Shown: positions 1-8,460 of the stretch, in pieces
How the letters are laid out: each line of letters opens with the position of its first letter
Numbering within the stretch: the stretch's first letter is position 1
Assembly: GCA_022823055.1 (NCBI GenBank)
Contig: JAJDXX010000064.1
Location: forward strand, 1-34,787
Direction: 5' to 3'
DNA: 34,787 bases
Source: Candidatus Binatia bacterium
Lineage (GTDB): Bacteria > Desulfobacterota > Binatia > UBA9968 > JAJDTQ01
The notes under the pieces: generated by a model
What the model saw: the letters and a program-made list of their open reading frames with translations, nothing else
The model's database searches: none
What the model was told of the DNA's origin: nothing
Program-made: the position numbers and the translations under genes

Positions 1-53
1 TCCAGCGCCACCTTCGCCTTGAACTCCCCGCTGAACCGTCGTCGTGTGCTCAT
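1..53 (-). CDS. IS3-family transposase OrfA, N-terminus only
   Basis: The ATG at 53-51 starts a frame reading MSTRRRFSGEFKAKVALE, which then leaves the window. This basic opening followed by EFKAKVALE is the classic start of IS3-family OrfA, the helix-turn-helix subunit that binds the inverted repeats. A GGAGGGA ribosome site lies about 6 bases upstream, which fixes the start. Only about 17 codons are visible, so whether the gene is intact cannot be judged. Family assignment rests on the N-terminal motif and the terminal repeat next to it. Confidence 0.6.
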   Translation of the reverse strand, partial: MSTRRRFSGEFKAKVAL

Positions 54-120
54 CGCGTATCCCTCCTTCTTCAGGTGGAATACACCTTAACAACCTGTCA
101 GTATTTCCGGGACAACCTCA
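1..120 (-). mobile_element. Terminal part of an IS3-family insertion sequence (5' end)
   Basis: On the minus strand, reading from about 120 downward, the sequence starts TGAGGTTGTCCCGG and runs through a leader with GGTGTATTCC into an OrfA start. This is the usual layout of an IS3-family end: a terminal inverted repeat beginning TG, a short leader, then a ribosome site and the transposase. A related but diverged end is seen at 16605-16665. The rest of the element lies outside the window, so the exact boundary and any target duplication cannot be confirmed. Confidence 0.6.
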
Positions 121-285
121 GGTAACTGTTCGGAGCGACAACTGGCATGCGGGGTGTCCTAATCCCTCCCGGAGCATAACCCCTAAAGGCTCTCACCCTA
201 TGACGTGCGACCCGCCCCGCATGCCTTCCCCCTCAAATTGGCCGATCTGAGAGGATTCCTCAACATACAAATGACGGGAAGGGAA

Positions 286-322
286 GACCGGAATGACGGA
301 GGAGGGGGACCGGAATGACGGA
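286..322 (+). repeat. Pair of short direct repeats between IS end and era
   Basis: The 15-mer GACCGGAATGACGGA occurs at 286-300 and again at 308-322, a 22-base period. The GGAATGACGG core resembles the short dispersed intergenic repeats common in many proteobacterial genomes. The stretch 121-385 otherwise shows no gene and no convincing terminator. Confidence 0.4.
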
Positions 323-385
323 GAGGAAAAGCGGGCTAGCGGAGCGGAAAGACGGACTCCGGCACACCCGTGCCGCGAGGTCCCT

Positions 386-1321
386 TTACAGCCCGAAGGC
401 CGCCAAACTCCGCGGATCCCGGCTCCATCCCGGCGTGGCCTTGACCGCGAGATCCAGGTAGACGCGGCAACCGAGCAACCGTTCCAGGTCCTCCCGGGCG
501 GCGCTGCCGATCTCCTTGAGCGCCGCGCCGCGCTTGCCGATGAGGATCGGCTTGTGGCTTTCCCGCTCGGTGTGGATCGTGGCGGCGATGACCACCAGGG
601 CGTCGTCGTTCTTCTCCTCGAAACGCTGCACCGAGACCGCCGTCCCGTACGGTATTTCCTGGCGGGTGCGCAGAAAGACCTTCTCGCGGACGATCTCCGC
701 GGCGATGAAGCGTTCCGTCTGGTCGGTCAGCTCATCCTCCGGGAAATAGCGCGGCCCGGCGGGCAGCCGATCGAGGACCCCCTCCACGAGCAGCGGCAGG
801 TTCTCTCCGGTGCGCGCGCTGATGGGCACGATCTCCCGCTCCGGCAGCAGCCCCGCCAGCCGCGCCATCACCGGCAAAAGCCGCCCCTTGGCCACCACGT
901 CGATCTTGTTGAGCGCGATCAGGGCCGGGTGGCTACCGCCGGCGAGAATGCCGGCGATGTCCTCGTCGTCCCCGCGGATGCCGCCGCGGGCGTCCACCAC
1001 CCAGACCACCGCCTCCACGTCGCTCAGCGAACGCTTGGCCACGTCCACCATGCGCCGGTTCAGGAGCGAACGGGCGCGATGGATGCCCGGCGTGTCCAAC
1101 AGCAGCATCTGACCCCGCGGCACCGTCTTGATGCCCATGATCCGGTTGCGGGTGGTCTGCGGCCGGGGCGAGACGATGGCGATCTTCTCCCCCAAAAGCT
1201 CGTTCAACAGCGTGGACTTGCCGACGTTGGGCCGCCCCAGGATCGACACGAATCCCGACCGGAAATCCGCGGACGCGGGCGTGCTACCATACGCCTCGGG
1301 CATGGCCTCGTTCTCGCCCAT
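386..1321 (-). CDS. era: GTPase Era
   Basis: Era is an essential GTPase that binds the 3' end of 16S rRNA and assists 30S subunit maturation. The 311-residue product has the full G-domain: G1 GRPNVGKST at 29-37, G3 DTPG at 76-79, G4 NKID at 138-141 and G5 SAR at 168-170. A C-terminal KH RNA-binding domain follows, with its GxxG-type loop IGKRG at 261-265. Length is normal for the family. The ATG at 1321 is the likely start, although its ribosome site is weak and the second Met (residue 7) is an alternative. The usual neighbours rnc and recO are absent. An IS end lies downstream and a dead transposase upstream, so mobile DNA brackets the gene. Function is certain from the motifs. Confidence 0.95.
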   Translation of the reverse strand: MGENEAMPEAYGSTPASADFRSGFVSILGRPNVGKSTLLNELLGEKIAIVSPRPQTTRNRIMGIKTVPRGQMLLLDTPGIHRARSLLNRRMVDVAKRSLSDVEAVVWVVDARGGIRGDDEDIAGILAGGSHPALIALNKIDVVAKGRLLPVMARLAGLLPEREIVPISARTGENLPLLVEGVLDRLPAGPRYFPEDELTDQTERFIAAEIVREKVFLRTRQEIPYGTAVSVQRFEEKNDDALVVIAATIHTERESHKPILIGKRGAALKEIGSAAREDLERLLGCRVYLDLAVKATPGWSRDPRSLAAFGL

Positions 1322-1413
1322 CGCGCCATTATGACACGGGTGGAGGGCAACGCAAGGTGAGCGGGAGAGGGGTGCCTCAGTTTGAAGCCATGCGACGCTT
1401 CACGCGAAACCGT

Positions 1414-1638
1414 CTACGTCCACACGTCGCCAGCACGGCCGGAGCATCGTTCGCGCACGTTCTTTTGCTTGGCGTAGAAGAAGCTCCAGATTTCATCACA
1501 CTGGACGCACCGCGCTTCGACGTCCCGAACCCGCTCATGGTCGTAGGTCGCACGCGCTTTGCCCGCGTCCGCCAAAAGCTTCGTGACCGTGTTGATGGAC
1601 ACACCGGTTACACGACCGATGGACTACCCCTCCGCCAG
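1414..1638 (-). pseudogene. Remnant of IS1-type transposase
   Basis: The minus frame reads LAEG-stop-SIGRVTGVSINTVTKLL, then a segment with VQCDEIWSF and YAKQKNV, and ends GDVWT-stop. These are landmarks of IS1-family transposases: a helix-turn-helix with SINTV, then the first part of the catalytic domain. Two amber codons interrupt it, one at 1624-1626 inside the helix-turn-helix and one directly after GDVWT where the family usually has Trp (TGG to TAG). The rest of the catalytic domain is missing, so the gene is dead. It marks the junction between era and the accessory protease genes. Confidence 0.75.
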
Positions 1639-1690
1639 GGGCCAGAAAGAACGGTGATGAGTCGCACCGCTACTAACTAGCCGGACAACG

Positions 1691-1888
1691 TCATCGGTTT
1701 GTGTAGCTGGCCTTCGGCTTCGGTTCCTGGACATGGGAATCCGCATCCTGCCGGCGAGTCCCATAGGGTAAGCCAAGCCGATATTCTGAACGCTTCGTCC
1801 GAGGGGTAGTTGCAATGATTGCCTGGTTCTTCTCGAAGACCTCTCGGGCATTTGGGTTCTTTTCCAGGAGCTTGTCAACGTCTAGCAT
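1691..1888 (-). CDS. Small hypothetical protein, third gene of the protease unit
   Basis: This is a 65-residue frame starting MLDVDKLLEKNPNAREVFEK, 3 bases after the stop of the Clp-fold protease gene. The first half looks like a charged amphipathic helix. The second half is basic and polar (TRRQDADSHVQEPKPKAS) and may be disordered. I recognise no family. Its tight spacing suggests co-translation with the protease, as a partner, adaptor or substrate, but this is inference from position only. It ends next to the dead IS1 remnant, so its C-terminus may have been altered by that insertion. Confidence 0.5.
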   Translation of the reverse strand: MLDVDKLLEKNPNAREVFEKNQAIIATTPRTKRSEYRLGLPYGTRRQDADSHVQEPKPKASYTNR

Positions 1889-1891
1889 CTT

Positions 1892-2776
1892 CTAACCCCC
1901 CCATCGGCGCCCATCGAAGATTTCCCGTGTTTGAACGACGCTATCAAGACCCATTTTGAGCGAATAGTCGAGCACGAGAGTATGATGACTCCTGACAGCA
2001 TTCCTCAACACAGGATTTCGTCCGAAATCATCTATGTACAGATTGAGTTCTTTTCGTAGCCGTTGCATGTTTATGCCAATGCCGTGGGAGTTCCATCTCC
2101 TTATGTCATTCAGCTTCTTCGCGATTTCGATGGCCCGCTCCTTCCTCATTTTGTCGGTAACTTGGATCTTCCGTGTCTTCGTGACGGTCCAATTCTTGAA
2201 CTTGTACTTGGCCAACCACTCTTCCAGAAGAGCCACTGACAAGTCACGGGCCTGACCATATGCGTAAAGCTCGCCTTGATCAAAACTAAGAAGTATTTGC
2301 AACTCCGCAGCCCCAGCCTCCCCTCGATTAGCCTTCGCCAACAAGTCCTCGTATCTCAGTAGGTATCCAAGTGCAGGCAACAACTTGCTGCCATCTTGGC
2401 TGGGTACTTGTGGGTCTATGGGTCCGAGAACGGAATAGTAGTCCATCAAAATGGCGTTTCCCGACAACGCCAGTATCGTTCCGGCAGACATGGCGTGACT
2501 GGGTATAAGAAAATCAACCTCCCGATAATGATGCCTCAGCGCATCAGAAATTCGGCGAGCATCCTCGGCAAAACCGCCCGGCGTCTCTAGAACGAAAACG
2601 AGCTTGCGTCGCCGCTTAGTGAAACCCTCCACGGCATCCCGAATTCGATCATCCGCGCCAAATGCGATAGACCCCTTGTAGAAGAGGCAGTCAGCACCAA
2701 GTGCGCGTTCAATATCTAGGAGAATCTCAGCTAACCGCGCCTCTATGAGGGGGTTAGCTCCCTTTGGCGGTGCCAT
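1892..2776 (-). CDS. Clp-fold serine protease, SDH/SppA-like
   Basis: The 294-residue protein looks like the serine-dehydrogenase-proteinase branch of the ClpP/SppA crotonase-like fold. After a strand FVLETPGG (61-68), which forms the oxyanion side, comes IPSHAMSAGTILAL (91-104). Ser97 is the probable nucleophile in the SAG context. GPIDPQ (119-124) matches the conserved turn that follows in this fold. No signal peptide or membrane helix is seen, so it is probably cytosolic, unlike classical SppA. The C-terminal half carries basic, helix-rich sequence. It is the middle gene of a three-gene unit, 3 bases after the upstream frame. Base composition is visibly less GC-rich than in flanking genes, which suggests transfer. 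Substrate unknown; such proteins often sit in accessory or defence islands (family knowledge). Confidence 0.75.
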   Translation of the reverse strand: MAPPKGANPLIEARLAEILLDIERALGADCLFYKGSIAFGADDRIRDAVEGFTKRRRKLVFVLETPGGFAEDARRISDALRHHYREVDFLIPSHAMSAGTILALSGNAILMDYYSVLGPIDPQVPSQDGSKLLPALGYLLRYEDLLAKANRGEAGAAELQILLSFDQGELYAYGQARDLSVALLEEWLAKYKFKNWTVTKTRKIQVTDKMRKERAIEIAKKLNDIRRWNSHGIGINMQRLRKELNLYIDDFGRNPVLRNAVRSHHTLVLDYSLKMGLDSVVQTREIFDGRRWGG

Positions 2777-2779
2777 GGG

Positions 2780-3007
2780 CTAGCTTCGAGGCTCGGTCCA
2801 GCGTTTCGCGGCCTCTTCCCTAGCAATGGCAGATCGTTGTTCTGGCGCTAACCGCTCTGCGTAGGCTCGGCCTCCACATTGGCCGAGAGCCTGACCGGGA
2901 GTACCTGCTTGGCGTTGCTCTGTGAATTCACCGGTTGCCAACTTGGCTACCGTCACCGCACATCCGACCACATCACCGGGCCGCCACTGTCCCTGTGGTC
3001 CTTTCAT
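2780..3007 (-). CDS. Small hypothetical protein, first gene of the protease unit
   Basis: A 75-residue product whose start is supported by an AAAGGGGC ribosome site a few bases upstream and by a strong promoter before it. The C-terminal half contains AERLAPEQRSAIAREEAAKRW. This pattern (L-x-PEQR-x-x-IAR-x-AA-x-x-RW) is widespread in small helical proteins of mobile DNA, some antitoxin-like. I cannot name a family. The gene ends 3 bases before the protease start, so the two are probably translated together. Confidence 0.55.
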   Translation of the reverse strand: MKGPQGQWRPGDVVGCAVTVAKLATGEFTEQRQAGTPGQALGQCGGRAYAERLAPEQRSAIAREEAAKRWTEPRS

Positions 3008-3028
3008 GTCATGCCCCTTTCGCTTACA

Positions 3029-3069
3029 TCACAGTGTACCAGCTGTGACAAAGTGGGACAATGTCCCAC
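3029..3069 (-). promoter_or_regulatory. Promoter with two overlapping dyads ahead of the protease unit
   Basis: On the minus strand there is a -35 TTGTCC (3061-3056), a 17-base spacer and a -10 TACACT (3038-3033). A perfect palindrome with arms GTGGGACA and TGTCCCAC around one base (3053-3069) covers the -35. A second dyad, TCACAG and CTGTGA separated by 8 bases (3029-3048), covers the -10. The layout fits a tightly repressed promoter for the three genes 3007 to 1691. No dedicated repressor is visible next to it; the 75 aa protein could be tested as one. Confidence 0.6.
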
Positions 3070-3167
3070 CATAGCCGTGCTGAGTAACGTAGCCCTGTCT
3101 CATTTGTCAAGCACCCTGCCCATGTCATGTCGCCGCACTGAAGCCGAGACACTACCGGGAGGGGACA

Positions 3168-6100
3168 TCACCGCGCCCGGCGCACGTGCAGGAGCGCGCG
3201 CAACGCCAGATCCAGCAGGAAGACGCCGAGGCCGGCGGCGGCCAACGCCCACCAGATGCCCCGGACCGAACCCGAGGCGTCGGGGTCGGCGGTGAAGAGG
3301 CGTTCGATGTCCTCCGTCAAGGCTTCCTGGCGCAACACCTTGCCGCCGGTCTCCCGGGCCAAGCGCTCCAGCAAATCGTGGTTGGCGTCCATTTCGCGAT
3401 ACTCTTGCGAGAAAGGGACGATGAACGGGATGGTGAAAGCGACGGCGGGCGCGGCCTCGGGCCTAGGGGCCAAAAAAGACACGTCGCCAAGAACCTCGCC
3501 CATTGGGTCCGGGACCTTGCCGTGTTGTACCGTGAGCAGGTTGATACCCCGGCTGGGGGTGGCGAAGCGGGTCTGGTAGCGGCCCGGCGCCACCTGCCGG
3601 AAGGTCTCCTCTTGCAAGGTCTCGTCGGCGCGGGTGAGCAGTCCCTGGAGCTTGAGGTGGTTCACGGGCCTTCCCGTGGCCGAGAAGAGGTCCACCACCG
3701 CGCTCATGGACTCGCCCTCGCGCACGAAGTCCGTGCGCAGGCGATGGTCCGAGACGTTCCTCACGGCCAGCCGGGCCATCTGCGCGGCCCACCTGGAGAA
3801 TGCGGGCCACCGCACCCAGTGGCGCCCCCAGCGGCCCGAGACATCCGAGGTGAAGGCGTACACCTGTCCCAGACCGTAGCGCCAGGACACCAGCAACGGG
3901 TCCTCGCCGGCGCGCAGGTGGACCTCCGCGCCGGGCTTTACGTGGGTCAGGACGTAGCCCAGAATCTGCGGCAGCGGCTGCGCCGCGAGCCCGCGCATGG
4001 GCCCCGAAACCCCCAGCGCCACCGGCGTCACGGTCTTCTCCACCAGCAGGTCCCGCGAGATGAGCAGGGTCTCGGTGGTGAAGATCTGCGGGATGGTGCG
4101 CGGGTCCACGGTGGCGTAGCTGCGCCCCTGGCCGCCCTGGGCGAGCTGGGTCATGAGCCGCCGGTCGGCGTCGCCGCCGATGGACACCGTCGAAACCGTG
4201 ATGCGGTCCCGGGCCATGCGGGTCACCTGCTCCACCAGGTCCGCCTTTTCGGTGAGCCCGTCGGACAGCACCAGCACGTGCTTGATGGCGGCCTCCTCGG
4301 CGGCGAGGGCGCGATGGCCCTCCACCATGGCCTTCAGGAGGTCGGTGCCGCCGTCGGAGGTGAGCGCGGCGACGTCCTCGGCGATGCTCTCGCCGCCGCC
4401 GGCCTGCCGGAACGGTACCACCCACTCCCAGTTGGAGTCGAACGCCAGGATGCCCACCTCGTCGGTGGGGTTGAGCAGCTCGGCCGACGCCATGGTGGCG
4501 GCCTTGGCCAGGTCCAGCTTGGTGGTGCCGAAGGGGCCGCCGCCCATGCTGCCGGACTTGTCCACCACGAAGAGCAGCGCTACGTGCGGCAGCTCCATCC
4601 GCACCGGCGGACGCATCTCCACCGGCAGCGTCTGCTCCAGCGGCGTGCGGTAGTAGCCGCCGGCGCCGTAGCTGCGGGTGCCGCCGAGCACGATGAGACC
4701 GCCGCCGAGATCGCGCACGAAGCGCTCGATGCGCTCCATCTTCACCTGCGAGAGCTGGTAGGCGGGGACGTTGTCCAGCACCAGCAGGTCGAAGCCCGAC
4801 AGCTCGGGCAGGGTGAGGTTGGCCCGCGCCGGGGTTTTCTCCACGACCTCGTAACCCTGCACCTGGAGCGCCTCGGCCATCAAGCGGCGCGCCGCGTCCG
4901 GACCGTGCAGGTAGAGGATACGGGACGGGCCCTTCACGCTGACGATGCCCTGCAACAGGTTGTTCTCGGCCAGCACGTCCGCGTCCGCCTCCACCATCAG
5001 CTCATAGGTGTGGGTGCCGCGCTGACCCACGCTGTCGGTGAAGCTGAGCCAGTTGGCGCCGGGCGCCAGCTCCCGGCGGGTGGAGCGGATCACGCGTCCG
5101 TCGCGCAACAGGGACACGTTCGCCGACGACGCCCCGGCGCTGGTGAGGGCGGCCTTGATCTCGAAGGTCTCGCCGCTGTCCACCACCGAGGGAACGGAGA
5201 ACTCGGACAGGTAGACCTCGTTTTGGCCCTCCGCCAGACTCACGGGATACGGCCACACGGCCACTCCGTGGGACCGCAGCATGGGCATCACCCGCTCCAC
5301 CGAGCCGCGGTTCTCGTTGGCGTCGGAGATGAGCACGATGCGGCTCTCGCGCCCCTCGCTCAACTCCCCCAGGGCGCCTTGAATCGCCGCCGCCAGGTCG
5401 GTGGCATCGCGCTCGGGCGGGGGCGGCAACTCGCTCACCGGGAGCTCGTCGGTTGGCAGGAACTCCCACTGGGGGCGCCGCGCGAAGGAAAACAGGCCCA
5501 GGCGCACCTTGGGGTTCACCAGACCCTGGGCTTGCTCCAGCACGTCCGCGGCGCGGGCGCGGGCCTCCTCCCCGACGCTGTGGGAGAGGTCCACGGCCAT
5601 GACCACGTCAAGCTCGGGCTCCTCCGCCAGCATGCGCGGGTTCACCAGGGCCAGCACCAGCACCGCGGCCGCGGGTATCCGCAGCCACAGCGGCAGCAGC
5701 GACCGGCGCGTGCGGCAGACCACCACGCATTCCGCCAGGAGCAGCGCCAAGGCCAGCACCAGCAACACCGGCCAGAGGTCGAGGCGGACGCCCGGAGCAC
5801 TCTCGGCCGCCGCCGGCGCGGCCTCCGCGGGGTCCGCCTGGTATGAGGGACGGATGCGCGACTCCTCCTCGCTGAACAGGTTCACGGCGAACTCGCCGTC
5901 CCCGCGCGTCCCGCGGAACTGGTAGAAGCCCACCTCCTCGGTGTCGCTGTAGGTGCCGGTGCGTTCCCGGGTCTGCACGGGGACCGTCTCGCCCGACGGG
6001 CTCACGAACACCAGTTGCTCCTCGTCCACGCCCACGTCGGCCGCGAACGGCAGGCCCGCGGCCACCTGGCTGGCGGGGAACTCCCGCGACGCGGGCCGGA

Positions 6101-7550
6101 ACCAGGAGAAGGCGTTACGCACCAGCAACGGGAACGACACCCGGAACGGCAGGTCCGAACGGGTGAGGTCGAAGGCGAAGACCAGCGCCTTGAGGTCGCC
6201 CTTCTCCACCGCGTGGATCAGCGGTCCGCTCTCGGACCCGGCAAGGGTCACGCCGCCTTCCGCCACGAGCGTCAGGGCGTCGCGGACCACCAGCCCGTCG
6301 AGGCGCACGCCCGCCGCCAGCGGATGCGCGGAATCGGCCGACGCCAGGACCGGACGCGGCGTCACCCCGGACGCGCGCACGCCCAGCCCTTCGGGCACCG
6401 TGCCCATGAGGATGAAGTTGCCGCGCTCAAGGGGCGGCGCCGGCACCCGGTCGAGCATCACCACGTCGTAGGCCGCCACCTGCTCGGTGACCCGGTCCTC
6501 CGGGATGCGATCGATGCGCGCCAAAGTGACGTGGGGGAAATAGCGCAACAGCCGCTCCAGGTACGGGTTGCCGGGCCCCACGTACAGCACCCGCGTGGGG
6601 CGCTGGTCCGGGAAGGACAGATACGCGCGGTTGTCGGTCTGAAGATCGTCGTCGACGGCCAGCAGGGCGGTGGCGCGTCCGTGCAAGGGCCCCGGGACGC
6701 CGTAGATGCGCACCTCCCGGGCGGACGGCCCGAGGGACAGCAGCGTGCGGGTGACCACGCGGTCGGCCACGGTGACCACCAGCGGCACATGCACCGGCCG
6801 CTCGGTGAAGTTCTGCACCAGCACCATGGCCTCGTACTCGTCGGCCTCGCCGGGCACCCGGCGGAACTGGAAACCCAGGATGCCGACGTTGTCGGCGCCG
6901 CCCTCCACCCGCACCAACTCCAGGTAGGATGCCGCCCACGGCAACTCCTCGATGCCCTTGAACGCGGCGTCGGTGAGCACCACCACCCGGTGCGGCCCCT
7001 GGCGCTTGAGGAACGTGTGCGCGAGCAGCACCGCCTCCTTCACCGGCGCCTCGGCGTCGGTGGCGTTGAGATCCGCGGCCGTGCGCCGCAGCCGCGCGCG
7101 GTCGCGGGTGAAGGGCTGCACCACCACGGGCTCCGCCGCCGCCCCGATGATCATCATGCGATCGCTGCCGCCGAGCCCGTCGATGCGCCGGAGCAGCTCT
7201 TCCCGGGCGGCGTCGAAGCGCACGCCGGACGCGCCGGCTGCCTTCATGCTGGCGCTCTGGTCCAGCACCACCACCCAGTCGCGAGCACCGGCGCCCATGC
7301 CCAGGAGCGCGGGGCCGGCCAGCGCGGTGATGACCGCGAGGGCTGCCAGAAGCTGCAGGATCAACGGCAGATTGCGGTGCCAGAGCCAGCCCAGGCGACG
7401 GCCCATGGGGCGCTCCCGCAGCACTTTCTCCAGGAGGAACAACGCGGTCACGGGGACGCGCGGACCCCTGGGCCGGAGGCTGTTGAGCAGCAGGATGAGC
7501 GGCACCGCTCCCAGCAGGATGAAGAAGGCTGTGGGGAAGAGCCAGAGCAC
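3168..7550 (-). CDS. Giant membrane protein with three von Willebrand A domains (BatA-like N-terminus)
   Basis: 1460 residues. The N-terminus (1-83) is BatA-like with two membrane helices (about 5-25 and 61-83). VWA1 has its MIDAS DQSAS at 97-101. A region with amidotransferase-like character (about 320-365) and a helix near 590-610 follow. VWA2 has DLSHS at 654-658, TD at 717-718 and D743. An amidotransferase-like Rossmann segment (about 876-960) leads to VWA3, with DKSGS at 997-1001, T1069 and D1097. A C-terminal helix lies near 1430-1452. The domain order suggests two proteins that are often separate, a BatA-type VWA protein and a VWA/amidotransferase protein, joined near residue 612. The VWA domains probably face the periplasm and bind partners through metal ions. 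It is the last gene of the MoxR operon, 4 bases after the DUF58 gene. In this family MoxR ATPases are thought to remodel VWA partners; the target is unknown. Confidence 0.85.
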   Translation of the reverse strand: MLWLFPTAFFILLGAVPLILLLNSLRPRGPRVPVTALFLLEKVLRERPMGRRLGWLWHRNLPLILQLLAALAVITALAGPALLGMGAGARDWVVVLDQSASMKAAGASGVRFDAAREELLRRIDGLGGSDRMMIIGAAAEPVVVQPFTRDRARLRRTAADLNATDAEAPVKEAVLLAHTFLKRQGPHRVVVLTDAAFKGIEELPWAASYLELVRVEGGADNVGILGFQFRRVPGEADEYEAMVLVQNFTERPVHVPLVVTVADRVVTRTLLSLGPSAREVRIYGVPGPLHGRATALLAVDDDLQTDNRAYLSFPDQRPTRVLYVGPGNPYLERLLRYFPHVTLARIDRIPEDRVTEQVAAYDVVMLDRVPAPPLERGNFILMGTVPEGLGVRASGVTPRPVLASADSAHPLAAGVRLDGLVVRDALTLVAEGGVTLAGSESGPLIHAVEKGDLKALVFAFDLTRSDLPFRVSFPLLVRNAFSWFRPASREFPASQVAAGLPFAADVGVDEEQLVFVSPSGETVPVQTRERTGTYSDTEEVGFYQFRGTRGDGEFAVNLFSEEESRIRPSYQADPAEAAPAAAESAPGVRLDLWPVLLVLALALLLAECVVVCRTRRSLLPLWLRIPAAAVLVLALVNPRMLAEEPELDVVMAVDLSHSVGEEARARAADVLEQAQGLVNPKVRLGLFSFARRPQWEFLPTDELPVSELPPPPERDATDLAAAIQGALGELSEGRESRIVLISDANENRGSVERVMPMLRSHGVAVWPYPVSLAEGQNEVYLSEFSVPSVVDSGETFEIKAALTSAGASSANVSLLRDGRVIRSTRRELAPGANWLSFTDSVGQRGTHTYELMVEADADVLAENNLLQGIVSVKGPSRILYLHGPDAARRLMAEALQVQGYEVVEKTPARANLTLPELSGFDLLVLDNVPAYQLSQVKMERIERFVRDLGGGLIVLGGTRSYGAGGYYRTPLEQTLPVEMRPPVRMELPHVALLFVVDKSGSMGGGPFGTTKLDLAKAATMASAELLNPTDEVGILAFDSNWEWVVPFRQAGGGESIAEDVAALTSDGGTDLLKAMVEGHRALAAEEAAIKHVLVLSDGLTEKADLVEQVTRMARDRITVSTVSIGGDADRRLMTQLAQGGQGRSYATVDPRTIPQIFTTETLLISRDLLVEKTVTPVALGVSGPMRGLAAQPLPQILGYVLTHVKPGAEVHLRAGEDPLLVSWRYGLGQVYAFTSDVSGRWGRHWVRWPAFSRWAAQMARLAVRNVSDHRLRTDFVREGESMSAVVDLFSATGRPVNHLKLQGLLTRADETLQEETFRQVAPGRYQTRFATPSRGINLLTVQHGKVPDPMGEVLGDVSFLAPRPEAAPAVAFTIPFIVPFSQEYREMDANHDLLERLARETGGKVLRQEALTEDIERLFTADPDASGSVRGIWWALAAAGLGVFLLDLALRALLHVRRAR

Positions 7551-7554
7551 GGCG

Positions 7555-8460
7555 TTATCCGGGTCGTCTGTCCTGGGTCAGGTAACGCAGGACGAAGTCG
7601 TCGAAGGGAACGTCGCTGGTGGTGCGGCGGTAGTCCATGGCCTGGCTCTCGCAGAAACGCCGGGTGCCGTCGAAGTACGCCTCCACCTCCCGGTGGAAGC
7701 GCTCGGCCAAGTCGCCGTCGAGGAACACCCGCCGTTCCCGGTCGCTCTCCACGTCCACCAGGGACACGTCGCCGTCGGGGTCCAGCCGGTTCTCGCCCTC
7801 CCCCAGGACGTGCACCAGCAGGACGTCGTGCCGCTTCCGCGCCAGTTCCTCCAGCCCGGCACGGCAGCCGGCAACGTCCAACAAGTCGCTGAACAGCACC
7901 GCCAGACCGGGCCGCGGATAGAGCCGGGTGAAGGTCTTCATCGACGCCTCCAGGTCTGTGCGGCCCGCGGGAGCCAGTTCCTCGAGGAAGTTGAACAGCG
8001 AGAGGATCTGGCCGCGGGTTCGTGCCGGCGGCAACTGCGCCCCCACGTCCCCGGCGAAACCCATGGCCCCGACCCGGTCGTGGGTCTTGAGGCCGATGTA
8101 GCCCAGGGCCGCGGCCACGTTCTTGGCGAACTCCAGCTTGGCGGGGTCTCCCTGGCCCATGGACAGGCTGGCGTCCAGCAGGAGATACACGGTGATCTCC
8201 TCCTCGGCCGTGAACACCTTGAGCAGCAGCCGCTCCAGGCGCCCGTAGACGTTCCAGTCCACGTAGCGCAGGTCGTCGCCGTGGCTGTACTTGCGGAAGT
8301 CGGAAAACTCCAGGCTGTATCCCTTGCGGATGGTCGGGTGCTCGCCGCGTGCCACGCCCCAGCTCAGGCGCTTGGCCACCAGGCGCAGCTTGTCCAGCCG
8401 CGCCAGGAAGTCGGGCTCAAGGAAGCGATGCACCTCGTGGTGTGCCTCGGCCTCCGCCAT
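7555..8460 (-). CDS. DUF58 family protein with VWA-like fold
   Basis: 301 residues from the ATG at 8460, which overlaps the moxR stop by one base (TGATG). The DUF58 signature FRKYSHGDDLRYVDWN lies at 55-70. It is followed by a MIDAS-type DASLS at 96-100, so the metal-binding VWA-like core is present. There is no signal peptide or membrane helix, so it should work on the cytosolic side. DUF58 proteins are regularly encoded next to MoxR ATPases and are presumed partners or adaptors. The frame is open far upstream inside moxR, but that extension is a shadow. Coupling by stop/start overlap implies a stoichiometric link to MoxR. Confidence 0.9.
   Translation of the reverse strand: MAEAEAHHEVHRFLEPDFLARLDKLRLVAKRLSWGVARGEHPTIRKGYSLEFSDFRKYSHGDDLRYVDWNVYGRLERLLLKVFTAEEEITVYLLLDASLSMGQGDPAKLEFAKNVAAALGYIGLKTHDRVGAMGFAGDVGAQLPPARTRGQILSLFNFLEELAPAGRTDLEASMKTFTRLYPRPGLAVLFSDLLDVAGCRAGLEELARKRHDVLLVHVLGEGENRLDPDGDVSLVDVESDRERRVFLDGDLAERFHREVEAYFDGTRRFCESQAMDYRRTTSDVPFDDFVLRYLTQDRRPG

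Noticed and set aside
293-1360. 355-codon plus-strand frame across era
   Set aside because: Era on the minus strand explains the region; this frame is Arg/Gln-rich nonsense.
1414-1638. Amber codons in the IS1 remnant as stop-codon recoding
   Set aside because: The gene also lacks most of its catalytic domain, and era, greA and other genes use stops normally. Decay is the simpler explanation.
3186-5846. 886-codon plus-strand frame opposite the triple-VWA gene
   Set aside because: It is His/Arg/Gly-rich without domains, and the minus strand codes for clear VWA motifs. It is a GC3 shadow.
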